Numbered from the stretch's first letter, positions 8,585 to 17,125 are shown. The stretch is 64,000 nucleotides of DNA from Polaribacter sejongensis (GCF_038024065.1 NZ_CP150667.1:3851501-3915500), one strand, 5' to 3'. Program-made: numbers and translations. Notes: generated by a model not told the origin, from the letters alone.

Positions 8585-8648
8585 TGTTACAATCGAATTT
8601 ATAGAAGTTGGATATGGGGAGTTATTGAAATGTTTAATGAGTCTTTAA
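8585..8648 (+). pseudogene. fabD: 3' fragment of fabD, second copy
   Basis: Almost identical to the fragment at 7415, with the same end CLMSL and stop. The bases joining it to the radical-SAM fragment (AAGATTTAAAAATGTT) are also the same, so both copies share one original joint. Confidence 0.78.
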
Positions 8649-8653
8649 AATGA

Positions 8654-8684
8654 AAAAACGAACAAGCAAGAGTTCGTTTTTATT
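8654..8684 (+). terminator. fabD-type terminator, second extra copy
   Basis: Stem AAAAACGAAC / GTTCGTTTTT with loop AAGCAAGA. Same downstream sequence to GTTTCGTTAACG as at 7483. Confidence 0.85.
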
Positions 8685-8706
8685 TTTGTGATTGATTTTC
8701 GGTTTC

Positions 8707-8836
8707 GTTAACGTTGTTGTGTTATGGAAAGTTGCGATTTTTATGAACGGCTATTTTCCGAAGGAAAATTGAAGTGAGTAAAAATGCAACAGCCTTAGGC
8801 TTAGCTAAAAATAAGCAATTTTTTATACACGGTGTT
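8707..8836. repeat. Island repeat R3, folded cassette-end type
   Basis: Closely related to R4. Outer arms GTGTTATGGAAAGTTGC and the complement of GCAATTTTTTATACAC pair with bulges. Inside is a second arm from GTTGCGATTTTTAT to TAAAAATGCAAC, closed by TTTTCC-GAA-GGAAAA, and a small AGCC/GGCT hairpin. It ends 8 bases from the stop codon of the thioredoxin gene. Confidence 0.8.
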
Positions 8837-8843
8837 TATCACG

Positions 8844-10199
8844 TTATTTATCTTTTAATGCTTTTTCAATCTCTTTCTCAGCTGCAATTGAGGGTTCATT
8901 AATATTTGAATTTATTATTTTTCCATCTTTACCTATAAGTATATATCTTGGTATTGATTTAATATTATAATTTTTTCCAAATTCGGTATGCATACCTTTT
9001 CTTATAAATAGATTTTTCCCAAATTCATTATTTTCTTTTTCAATAAAAGACAACCATTTATCTTTTGATGAATCTACTGAAACAAATAAAACTTCTACAT
9101 CATTATTGTTTTTGAATTTTTCAGCAAATTCTTTTACTCTTGGTCTGTGATTTATACAAGGTCCACACCATGTAGCCCAAACATCAATAAAAAGGACCTT
9201 CCCTTTTAAGCTTTGTAAATTAAAGTTTCCTCCAAATTTATCTTGAGCATCAAATAAATATGCCATTTCTCCATTTTGAGAGGCATAAAAAGAAGAAGAA
9301 GGTTGTTCAATTATGTAATGATAAGTATTATTTTTTTCAGAACTTAAAGCTTTAGATAACACTTCTGTATTGAATAGTTTTTCATGTTTTTGCCAATATG
9401 ATGGACTCTCAATCAATGCTTTAATGTAGTTTGCTTTTAAATAATCGGCTAAATCTTTATTATTTGTCTTTTTTTCAATAAACCTTAAAAAATCAGTAAT
9501 ACTTTCTATCGATTTATTTTTTCTCAAATACTCAATTTCATATTTATAGAGATAAATATCAGGAAGCGATTTTAATGTTTCGTTTACTTCCGGAATATTT
9601 TTAATAAAATCAAAGTAACTATCATTTGGGTTTAACCCTTTAGATATTCTGCCTAAAAAAAACAAAAATGAATAAATTCTTGCATCATTTTGGAAATATA
9701 AAATATCTGCTATTTCAGAACTGAATTTTTCTTTGAATTTCTTTATTTTATTTTCTCTTTTAGTTCTAAATTTTTCAAATAAGATTAGAATAGAATCTGT
9801 ATTTTTAGTTTTAAATATAAATGAACTATTTTTAGATATAAATGGCACAGTACTTTTCCAGAGATAGTTGACCAAAGAATCGCTCTTGTTATTAGTAATT
9901 ATCGTAGAATCTGAAAGAATCGATATATTCAAGTCTTTATTTCGAGCTAATATAGTCAGATATTGGTTGTTATATCTTTTATCGTGTAGGTTGGCTACAG
10001 TAGGACTATTTATTTGAACAGTTCTTATTTCGTTCTCCTTATAAATTTGGGTAATTGGTTTTTTAGTGATTAATTCGGAAACATATATTGTGTCCAATTT
10101 AATCTTTGAATTTAAACTAATCTCAAAGCTATTATTTTCTTCTTTACAGGAATACAGTAAGTATAAAACACTTAATACTAATATGTACTTTGATTTCAT
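8844..10199 (-). CDS. TlpA-like thioredoxin-domain lipoprotein (island cargo)
   Basis: The 451-residue protein has a lipoprotein signal (LYLLYSC, Cys near residue 17), a long unrecognised N-terminal helical part, and a C-terminal redoxin domain from about residue 325. The active site WCGPC (Cys345 and Cys348) is in the usual context FIDVWATWCGPCINHRP, and the cis-Pro region is SIPRYILI. It probably reduces disulfides on the periplasmic side. The same plan, a large N-terminal region plus a TlpA domain, is common in Bacteroidetes lipoproteins. Only 18 bases separate its start from repeat R4 and 8 bases separate its stop from R3, so it has almost no private flanking DNA and must share or borrow a promoter. 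Confidence 0.88.
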   Translation of the reverse strand: MKSKYILVLSVLYLLYSCKEENNSFEISLNSKIKLDTIYVSELITKKPITQIYKENEIRTVQINSPTVANLHDKRYNNQYLTILARNKDLNISILSDSTIITNNKSDSLVNYLWKSTVPFISKNSSFIFKTKNTDSILILFEKFRTKRENKIKKFKEKFSSEIADILYFQNDARIYSFLFFLGRISKGLNPNDSYFDFIKNIPEVNETLKSLPDIYLYKYEIEYLRKNKSIESITDFLRFIEKKTNNKDLADYLKANYIKALIESPSYWQKHEKLFNTEVLSKALSSEKNNTYHYIIEQPSSSFYASQNGEMAYLFDAQDKFGGNFNLQSLKGKVLFIDVWATWCGPCINHRPRVKEFAEKFKNNNDVEVLFVSVDSSKDKWLSFIEKENNEFGKNLFIRKGMHTEFGKNYNIKSIPRYILIGKDGKIINSNINEPSIAAEKEIEKALKDK

Positions 10200-10217
10200 T
10201 TAGAATTTTTTTTATGT

Positions 10218-10352
10218 GCTACAACGTTGTTGTGTTATGGAAAGTTGCGATTTTGTGAACGAGTATTTTCCGCAGGAAAATATAAGTTTGCAAAAATGCA
10301 ACGACTTTGGGTTAAGCTAAAAATAGCAATTTTTTATACACGGTGTTGTAGC
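10218..10352. repeat. Island repeat R4, folded cassette-end type
   Basis: Ends GCTACAAC (10218-10225) and GTTGTAGC (10345-10352) are perfect inverted repeats. Inner arms match R3, with the hairpin TTTTCC-GCA-GGAAAA changed only in its loop. A further inverted copy of the end, TTGCTACAAC, lies at 10791-10800 beyond the next cargo gene. Confidence 0.82.
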
Positions 10353-10359
10353 AAGTTTT

Positions 10360-10770
10360 TTATCCATTCGGACATTCAATTATTGTTATTTCTTCTTTCA
10401 TTTTAATGTTAATTTCTAAAATATTATTCCTATTGAATAATTCTTTTTTTACATTTCTTTTTTCAGTTTTAAATCCTAAAAAAGAAAATTGGATGATTAA
10501 TTCATCTTTTTTATTCAAAAGGTCAAATACATTTACTTTATAATCTCCGTTTTCATTCACTTTAATTTTCAAATTTGAGTTTTGAATATTCACATTTACG
10601 TATTTGAATGAGTCTCCGACATTATCTTTAATATTACCATAAATTATTAAAGAATCTTTTTCTTTTCTAAATTCAACAGATTTTGATCCAAATATAATTT
10701 CAGACTTAATTTTATTTTCTAAAGGGTAAAATAGCATAGCAGAAGCTATAATTAATAAAAAATATTTCAT
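10360..10770 (-). CDS. Small secreted carboxypeptidase-regulatory-like protein (island cargo)
   Basis: 136 residues: a hydrophobic N-terminus (MKYFLLIIASAMLFYP) that may be a signal peptide, then one beta-sandwich repeat. The pattern YVNVNIQNS...VNENGDYKVNV...LIIQFSFLGFKTEKRNV is that of the CarboxypepD_reg-like domain found at the N-terminus of TonB-dependent receptors and in stand-alone surface proteins. Here it is alone. The stop lies 8 bases from repeat R4 and the start 20 bases from the boundary end at 10791, so the gene fills its cassette. Its role is unknown. Confidence 0.7.
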   Translation of the reverse strand: MKYFLLIIASAMLFYPLENKIKSEIIFGSKSVEFRKEKDSLIIYGNIKDNVGDSFKYVNVNIQNSNLKIKVNENGDYKVNVFDLLNKKDELIIQFSFLGFKTEKRNVKKELFNRNNILEINIKMKEEITIIECPNG

Positions 10771-10790
10771 ATTTGTGTTCAGTTTTTAAT

Positions 10791-10932
10791 TTGCTACAAC
10801 TCTAATAATATTAAATCGTTTCAATGTTTTATATCAGAAGTTAACGAAATTAGCTTTTTTTAATTTTAGAATCAAACTAAATTAACTCTTTTGTGGTTGT
10901 TTTTAAGTTGAAAATTAGAGTGTTTTTTATAC
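10791..10932. repeat. Right boundary sequence RB3, next to the intact radical-SAM gene
   Basis: Contains TTGCTACAAC (inverted copy of the R4 end), then the shared CTCTAATAAT core, the hairpin AGTTAAC-GAA-ATTAGCT (10838-10856) with a T run, and about 75 bases leading to the radical-SAM stop codon. RB2 matches it over nearly its whole length. Confidence 0.85.
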
Positions 10933-11877
10933 TTAATTTTTCAAATAAGATGTATAATTCTTCCCTTGCCAAATATTTTCTAATTCAAGTTGTTTATCAA
11001 TTTTAGCAACCATTTCAAAGTTTTTAAGTCCGTTCCATTTTGGAGCAATTAGCAAATCTATAGGTGCTTGACTAATAAAGCGCTCTATAACAATATCTGG
11101 TCTTAATAAAGTAACAAATTTGGTTATAAAGGCAATATAGCTTTCTTGTGTAAACAGATTAAAATCTTCGGGGTTTCGTTTGTATTGAGACGCCATGATA
11201 GATTGCTTTACAATCTGTAAATGGTGCAGTTTTAAAGTGTCTATAGGTAGCTTCGAAATTTCAATGGCATGGTTTAATAAATTCTCTTTGGTTTCTCCTG
11301 GTAAACCGATAATTAAATGTGCGCCTAAATGAAAACCCCTGTTTTTACATTTATTAAAAGTAGCAATACTATCATCATAAGAATGACATCTGTTTACTTT
11401 TTCTAAAGTTTTGTTCGAAGTGCTTTCCACTCCGAATTCTAGAGAAATAAAATATGTTTTTGATAAAAAGGATAAGTAATCGATCACTTCATCAGAAATA
11501 CAATCGGGTCTTGTTCCAATAACCAAACCAATAACATTAGGAACGCTTAACGCTTCCTCGTACATTTTCTTTAACGATTCAAAATCTGAGTAGGTATTTG
11601 TATAAGCTTGAAAATAGGCTAAATATTGTTGCGTTTTATATTTGGTAGAAAACCGAGAAATTCCCTCTTCTAATTGTTGTTTTACACTTTTGGTAGGTTC
11701 GCAATAATCTGGGTTAAAAGTATCGTTGTTGCAATAGGTGCAACCACCGTATCCTTTAGAACCATCTCTATTAGGACAAGAGAAACCAATGTCTAAAGAT
11801 ATTTTTTGAACCCTTTCTCCGAAGGTTAATTTGATAAACGAAGCGTAATCTAAATAACGCTTTCCTGAAATTTTCAT
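10933..11877 (-). CDS. Radical SAM protein, TIGR01212/YhcC family
   Basis: A 314-residue radical-SAM enzyme. The cysteine region SCPNRDGSKGYGGCTYCNND (from about residue 33) has the longer spacing typical of the YhcC group, whose target is not well established. Further family segments are YLAYFQAYTNTY, GLVIGTRPDC, SLEFGVES and HLIIGLPGE. The protein ends WQGKNYTSYLKN. Its 3' end is convergent with fabD and is the other border of the accessory island; two fragments of that end occur upstream at 7252 and 8453. It is a core gene, intact in this window. Confidence 0.92.
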   Translation of the reverse strand: MKISGKRYLDYASFIKLTFGERVQKISLDIGFSCPNRDGSKGYGGCTYCNNDTFNPDYCEPTKSVKQQLEEGISRFSTKYKTQQYLAYFQAYTNTYSDFESLKKMYEEALSVPNVIGLVIGTRPDCISDEVIDYLSFLSKTYFISLEFGVESTSNKTLEKVNRCHSYDDSIATFNKCKNRGFHLGAHLIIGLPGETKENLLNHAIEISKLPIDTLKLHHLQIVKQSIMASQYKRNPEDFNLFTQESYIAFITKFVTLLRPDIVIERFISQAPIDLLIAPKWNGLKNFEMVAKIDKQLELENIWQGKNYTSYLKN

Positions 11878-12070
11878 GAAAAGTAAGTTTGATAAATTAT
11901 TGCATTAATCTATTGAATATTTAGCTTTTATATGAATTCTAGATACAATTCTGTCTAAAAGCGGAATCACTAGAACTGACATTTCTAAAGTTAATTACAT
12001 TAAGTAAAACCTATATAGGTTTAGGTTTTTCAATTCGTTGTTAAAAAAGAATAGAAATATTCTAAAGCAA

Positions 12071-12106
12071 AAAAAAACTCCAATCGGTAAAGATTGGAGT
12101 TTTTTA
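12071..12106 (-). terminator. galE terminator
   Basis: Stem AACTCCAATC / GATTGGAGTT (12076-12101) with A and T runs on both sides, so it can work in both directions. It lies just after the galE stop. Confidence 0.88.
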
Positions 12107-12111
12107 GAATT

Positions 12112-13122
12112 TTATTTTTGAGCTAATTGCCATTTCCAAGAAGACGCTAATGCTTCTTCTAGCGTTTTTTCTGTTTTCCAGTTCAACTCTTTATTTGCAA
12201 TAGTGGTGTCTGCAAAAGCAGCAGTAATATCACCTTCTCTTCTAGGAACAATTTTATAATTTAAAGGTTTTCCAGAAGCTTTTTCAAAAGCTTTAATTAC
12301 TTCTAAAACAGAACTACCGGTTCCTGTACCCACGTTAAAGTACTCAAAAGCCTTTTTATTGTTCTTTTTAATCAAACGTTGTAATGCAGCAATGTGTGCT
12401 TTTGCTAAATCTACTACGTGAATATAATCACGAACAGCTGTTCCGTCTACGGTATCATAATCATCACCAAAAACAGATAATTCATCACGCATACCTGCAG
12501 CAGTTTGTGTAATATAAGGTATTAAGTTTTGAGGAACTCCTAAAGGTAATTCTCCAATCTTAATAGATGGATGTGCTCCAATAGGGTTAAAATATCTTAA
12601 TGCGATAATATTTAAACCATGTGCTCTACTCGCATCACTTAAAATTTCTTCGCCAATTTGTTTGGTGTTCCCGTAAGTAGATTCTGCTGCTTTTACAGGT
12701 GCATTTTCTGTAATAGGCAATTCATCTGCTTGTCCGTAAACGGTACAAGAAGAAGAGAAAATAAAGTTATCTAACTTTCTGTCTCTCATTTCTTGTAATA
12801 AATATACTAAAGAACCTAAGTTGTTTTCGTAGTAATCTAAAGGTCTGTGCATGCTTTCTCCAACCGCTTTAAAAGCAGCAAAGTGAATAATACCGTCTAC
12901 TTTGTTGTTTTCGAAAAAGCTTTTTACATCACTTTTAATTCTTAAATCGATTTGATGAAAATCTGGCTTAATACCTGTTATAGATGTAATGTTATCTAGT
13001 ACACCGATAGATGTGTTCGATAAATCATCGATAATTACTACTTCAAAACCTTCGTTTTGTAATTCTACAACGGTGTGAGAACCAATAAATCCTAATCCTC
13101 CTGTAACTAATATTCTTTTCAT
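12112..13122 (-). CDS. galE: UDP-glucose 4-epimerase
   Basis: 336 residues, the normal family length. It interconverts UDP-glucose and UDP-galactose for sugar use and surface polysaccharides. The NAD-binding motif GGLGFIGSH is at residues 8-16 and the catalytic YxxxK is Tyr150-Lys154 (STYGNTKQ). The segment FSSSCTVYG carries the assisting Ser/Thr, and ALRYFNPIGAH is the sugar-binding segment. It follows the aminotransferase gene on the same strand with about 105 bases between, which suits a shared role in nucleotide-sugar metabolism. Confidence 0.95.
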   Translation of the reverse strand: MKRILVTGGLGFIGSHTVVELQNEGFEVVIIDDLSNTSIGVLDNITSITGIKPDFHQIDLRIKSDVKSFFENNKVDGIIHFAAFKAVGESMHRPLDYYENNLGSLVYLLQEMRDRKLDNFIFSSSCTVYGQADELPITENAPVKAAESTYGNTKQIGEEILSDASRAHGLNIIALRYFNPIGAHPSIKIGELPLGVPQNLIPYITQTAAGMRDELSVFGDDYDTVDGTAVRDYIHVVDLAKAHIAALQRLIKKNNKKAFEYFNVGTGTGSSVLEVIKAFEKASGKPLNYKIVPRREGDITAAFADTTIANKELNWKTEKTLEEALASSWKWQLAQK

Positions 13123-13227
13123 TCTGTTTTATTTATGCATAATTAAGAGGAGTTATAATGCAGTAGTATGTTTGGTTATTATAAGATAGCAATGTTGTTT
13201 TTCCTCTAAATAACAATGCTGTCCTTT

Positions 13228-14391
13228 TTAGTTTACAAATTCTAAAATAGTCTTTGTAATAAACTCTAACTGTTCTTTGTCTAGCTCTGTGTGCATTGGT
13301 AAAGAAATTACTGTTTTTATCAACTCATTAGTAACTGGGAAATCACTTTCGTTGTAACGAGTATCTGTATACGCTTTTTGAGAATGCAAAGCTACTGGAT
13401 AGTATATCGCATTCGGAATTCCGCTGTCTAACAAATGTTTGTGTAAAGCATCTCTTTTTCCGTTTGTAATTTGCAACGTATATTGATGAAAAACGTGGCA
13501 ATCGCAAGTATCGCAAATTTCTCCACAACTTTGTGTTGCGTTCGATTTTGTTACAGGTGTAATAATGTGTTCTGAAGTCGATAATGCTGTGTTATAAAAA
13601 CGAGCAGCATTTCTTCTTGCTTCACAATAAGTATCTAAAAGTGGTAATTTTGCTTTTAAAACTCCGGCTTGTATAGAATCTAAACGAGAATTTACACCTA
13701 CTACATCATGGTAATAGCGCGTGTACATTCCATGATTTACAATACCTCTAATTGTATGAGCCAATGCGTCATCATTTGTGAAAATTGCACCACCATCACC
13801 ATAACAACCTAAGTTTTTAGATGGGAAAAAAGAAGTTGTTCCTACGTTTCCAATAGTACCTGCTTTCTTTTTTGTTCCGTCTTTAAAGGTGTAATCCGCT
13901 CCAATTGCTTGTGCATTGTCTTCAATTACAAAAAGATTGTGCTCTTTTGCAATTTCCATAACAGCATCCATATTTGCTACTTGTCCGAATAAGTGAACAG
14001 GTACAATGGCTTTTGTTTTTGGAGTAATCGCTCTTTTTAAAGCTTCAATATCTATGTTGTACGTTTCTGCATCTACATCTACTAAAACAGGAGTCAGTTT
14101 TAACAATGCAATTACTTCTACAGTTGCTGCAAAAGTAAAATCGGCAGTTATTACTTCATCACCTTGTTCTAAACCTAATCCCATCATTGCTATTTGCAAT
14201 GCATCTGTTCCGTTTGCACAAGGAATTACGTGCTTTACACCTAGGTATTTCTCTAAATCTGCCTGAAATTCATGAACTAAAGGTCCATTGATGTATGCTG
14301 AAGTATCTAAAACTTGTTCTATAGAAGAATTTACAGCTTCTTTTATTTGTTGATATTGACCTTGTAGGTCAACCATTTGAATTTTTTTCAT
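13228..14391 (-). CDS. DegT/DnrJ/EryC1 family PLP-dependent sugar aminotransferase
   Basis: 387 residues from the preferred start MKKIQMVDLQ at 14391; the extra seven codons up to 14412 look like upstream sequence. The likely PLP lysine is Lys192 in SFFPSKNLGCYGDGG, with the pocket segments NGTDALQIAM and VIEDNAQAIGA. These enzymes aminate keto-sugars bound to nucleotides, usually for lipopolysaccharide or O-antigen. An insertion at residues 289-298 has four cysteines (CGEICDTCDC) just before HVFHQYTL. With galE downstream, a role in surface-sugar synthesis is likely. Confidence 0.9.
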   Translation of the reverse strand: MKKIQMVDLQGQYQQIKEAVNSSIEQVLDTSAYINGPLVHEFQADLEKYLGVKHVIPCANGTDALQIAMMGLGLEQGDEVITADFTFAATVEVIALLKLTPVLVDVDAETYNIDIEALKRAITPKTKAIVPVHLFGQVANMDAVMEIAKEHNLFVIEDNAQAIGADYTFKDGTKKKAGTIGNVGTTSFFPSKNLGCYGDGGAIFTNDDALAHTIRGIVNHGMYTRYYHDVVGVNSRLDSIQAGVLKAKLPLLDTYCEARRNAARFYNTALSTSEHIITPVTKSNATQSCGEICDTCDCHVFHQYTLQITNGKRDALHKHLLDSGIPNAIYYPVALHSQKAYTDTRYNESDFPVTNELIKTVISLPMHTELDKEQLEFITKTILEFVN

Positions 14392-14466
14392 ATAAAAAAT
14401 TTTGCTCATCAAAAATACGAACTTACTTTCATTTTCTTTGTAGTTATCCGTAAATAATAATTCTGT

Positions 14467-14474
14467 TATCTTTG
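14467..14474 (+). promoter_or_regulatory. Flavobacterial -7 box upstream of the acylase gene
   Basis: TATCTTTG fits TAnnTTTG. It overlaps the TTG at 14472 that could be read as a start codon, so the first usable start is the ATG at 14490. A clean TTG at -33 was not found. Confidence 0.5.
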
Positions 14475-14489
14475 AAAAAAATCAATTTT

Positions 14490-16874
14490 ATGAAGTTTTT
14501 AGGACGTTTTTTTAAAATTCTGTTAATTCTTGTAGTCTTGCTAGTGGTTTCTGTTTGGTTGTACTCTACAACATATCATCCAAAATATTCTGGGGAGTTA
14601 GAATTGAAAAATATTTCTGAAGAAGTAACCGTTTATTTTGATGATATTGGAGTGCCTCATATCAATGCTCAAAATCAAGAAGATGCTTATGTTGCCTTAG
14701 GATATGTGCATGCGCAAGAAAGATTGTGGCAAATGGAATTAATGCGAAGAATTGCATCAGGAAGATTGTCTGAGATTTTTGGAAAGGATTTGGTGAGCGT
14801 AGATCAGTTTTTTGGGGGATTAGGAATTGAAGAAGCTGCAGAGGTAACTATTGCAGGTTTAGATAAAACGACTCAATCTTATATTTTAACCCAGTCTTAT
14901 TTAGATGGAATCAATCAATATATAGAAGAAGGAAAAACGCCTTTAGAATTTACGATGGTAGGAGTGGAGAAAGAGAAATATACAATAAAAGATATTTATA
15001 ATGTTTTTGGTTATATGTCTTTTAGTTTTGCTGTTGCTCATAAAACAGATCCTTTATTAACTGAAATTAAAGAAAAACTTGGGGATTCTTATTTGAATGA
15101 ATTATTGAATATTAATAATGAGTATTTAACAATTAACAGAACAAGTATTCCAACTAAAGTTGAAGCAACATTTTCTAAATCAGTAGCTGCCATTATGGAC
15201 GATTTACCTGTTTCTCCTTTTATTGGTAGTAATTCTTGGATTCTAGGTCCAGAAAAAACGAAGAACGGAAAAGTGATTTTTGAAAACGATCCGCACATAG
15301 GGTTTTCGCAACCTTCAGTTTGGTATCAAAACCATATAAAAACACCAGATTTTGAAATTTATGGATTCAATATTGCTTTAATGCCATTTCCTTTATTAGG
15401 ACATAATAGAGAATATGCTTATGGTTTAACTATGTTGGCTAATGATGATTTAAACTTTTATGTAGAAGAAAATAATCCTGCGGATGCAGCAGAATACAAA
15501 ACCGTAGATGGTTATAAAAAATATGAATTTAGGGACAAAACCATTCGTATAAAGAATGAAGATGATACTACTTTTCATGTTAAAGTAAGTAAACATGGAC
15601 CTATAATGAATAATTTAATAACACATATTATAGATGATAGACCTATTGCCATGAATTGGGTGTACACGCAATTGCCTAATGAAATGTTAGATGTTTCTTA
15701 TAAAATGTCTCATGCAAACTCTATGGCAGATTTTAAAAGTGGAGTTGCTAGAATTCACGCACCAGGATTGAATGTAATGTATGGTGATGCGAAAGATAAT
15801 ATTGCTTGGTTTTCTTCGGCAAGATTGTATCAACTAAGAGACAGTTTGTCTTCTAAAACTTATTTAAGCGGATCTTCAGGTAATGATGAGATTTTAGAGT
15901 TTTTACCTTTTGAAGAAAATCCGCAAGCTATAAACCCAAGTTGGAACTATGTGTATTCGGCCAATAATCAAGTAGATTCAGTAAGAGGGAAATTGTATCC
16001 TGGTTATTATCAACCTCAAGACAGAGCTAAAAGAATTGTAGAATTATTAGATAATAAGAATGATTTTACAAAAGAAGATGTTGCGAATATGACTTATGAT
16101 GTGAAGTCGTCTACCGTGCCTAATATTATTCGTGATTTGTTAAAAAGTGTAGATAAATCTGATTTGTCTGCATCGGAAAGAAAAGCGTTTTCTGTACTTG
16201 AAAGTTGGGATGGAAACTATTTAAAAACAGCTGTAGGTCCTACAATTTACAATCGTTTTTTATATGAGTTTTTAAGTGCTACCTATAAAGATGAATTGGG
16301 TGATAGTTTCGAGTTGTTTATCAATTCGCAATTGCAAGATGAAGTATTGCCAAATCAACTAAATAGAAAAAATTCTGTTTGGTGGGATAATGTGACTACT
16401 AAAGATAAGATTGAAACAAGAAGTGATGTTGTTCAGGCTTCTTTTAAAAAGTCTTTTATGTTTTTACAAAATCAGTTAGGTGAAAATGTAGAAAATTGGA
16501 CTTGGAACAGAGTTTTTTCTGTAGAATATGAGCACGCCATAGGTAAAGCAGGTGGCTTGTTGCGTAAACTATTTAATTTAGGGCCTTATGAAACTATTGG
16601 AGGAAATGAAGTGATAAATAATCAGATTTTTAAATTAGATAGCACAGGGTATTATAAGGTAACTGCAGGGCCATCTACAAGAAGAGTTATCGATTTTTCT
16701 GATATAGAAAATAGTTTAGCAATTATTCCTACAGGGCAATCTGGAAATGTGTTTAGTAAGTATTACAAAAATCAAACTAAAAAGTATTTACAAGGTAAAT
16801 TTGTGAAAATGAAGTTGAATCAAGCTGAAATTGAACAAAGTGAAGATGTTATGATCTTTAAGCCGATGAAATAG
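14490..16874 (+). CDS. Penicillin acylase family protein (Ntn hydrolase)
   Basis: About 794 residues. One N-terminal membrane segment (ILLILVVLLVVSVWLY) acts as signal or anchor, then the alpha-chain region, a linker, and the beta-chain, which begins at the nucleophile Ser near residue 247 in GSNSWILGP. ENDPHIGF and YGLTMLANDD are typical of this family. Enzymes of this type mature by self-cleavage in the periplasm and cut amide bonds in acylated compounds such as N-acyl homoserine lactones or beta-lactams; the natural substrate here cannot be told. The start at 14490 is chosen over the TTG at 14472 because a promoter box covers the latter. It is alone in its transcript. Confidence 0.92.
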   Translation: MKFLGRFFKILLILVVLLVVSVWLYSTTYHPKYSGELELKNISEEVTVYFDDIGVPHINAQNQEDAYVALGYVHAQERLWQMELMRRIASGRLSEIFGKDLVSVDQFFGGLGIEEAAEVTIAGLDKTTQSYILTQSYLDGINQYIEEGKTPLEFTMVGVEKEKYTIKDIYNVFGYMSFSFAVAHKTDPLLTEIKEKLGDSYLNELLNINNEYLTINRTSIPTKVEATFSKSVAAIMDDLPVSPFIGSNSWILGPEKTKNGKVIFENDPHIGFSQPSVWYQNHIKTPDFEIYGFNIALMPFPLLGHNREYAYGLTMLANDDLNFYVEENNPADAAEYKTVDGYKKYEFRDKTIRIKNEDDTTFHVKVSKHGPIMNNLITHIIDDRPIAMNWVYTQLPNEMLDVSYKMSHANSMADFKSGVARIHAPGLNVMYGDAKDNIAWFSSARLYQLRDSLSSKTYLSGSSGNDEILEFLPFEENPQAINPSWNYVYSANNQVDSVRGKLYPGYYQPQDRAKRIVELLDNKNDFTKEDVANMTYDVKSSTVPNIIRDLLKSVDKSDLSASERKAFSVLESWDGNYLKTAVGPTIYNRFLYEFLSATYKDELGDSFELFINSQLQDEVLPNQLNRKNSVWWDNVTTKDKIETRSDVVQASFKKSFMFLQNQLGENVENWTWNRVFSVEYEHAIGKAGGLLRKLFNLGPYETIGGNEVINNQIFKLDSTGYYKVTAGPSTRRVIDFSDIENSLAIIPTGQSGNVFSKYYKNQTKKYLQGKFVKMKLNQAEIEQSEDVMIFKPMK

Positions 16875-16919
16875 GATGTTTTCTTCTTAGTCATCTGAAA
16901 AAAATAAAACACTTAGTTT

Positions 16920-17010
16920 TGTCATTTCGACCTTTTGGGAGAAATCCCATAAAGTTAGGTAGGTCCTTGTTATCACTGTTATGAGATTTCTCCTATCGTC
17001 GAAAAGACAA
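16920..17010. repeat. Intergenic palindromic repeat, copy A
   Basis: Begins TGTCATTTCGACC, then GGAGAAATCCCA; the right side mirrors this as TGAGATTTCTCCTA then TCGAAAAGACA. It belongs to the family also seen at 44473, 47883, 50101 and 50223. Confidence 0.75.
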
Positions 17011-17035
17011 TTGTTATGCGGTTTTGCAATCAGTT

Positions 17036-17125
17036 TGTCATTTCTATCCTTAGTGGAAAATTATATAAAATTAGGTAGGTGTTTGTTATCACTGCTATGA
17101 GACTTCTCCTTTCGTTGAAATGAAA
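17036..17125. repeat. Intergenic palindromic repeat, copy B
   Basis: In direct tandem with copy A. It shares the centre TAGGTAGGT, TTGTTATCACTG and GACTTCTCCTTTCG. The left arm is worn (TTTCTATCC). Confidence 0.7.

Noticed and set aside
1..11877. Prophage, transposon or integron integrase in the island
   Set aside because: No integrase, transposase, relaxase or phage gene could be read in any frame; only cargo and repeats.
14472..14489. TTG start for the acylase gene
   Set aside because: The TTG is part of the TATCTTTG promoter box, so it would not be in the transcript.
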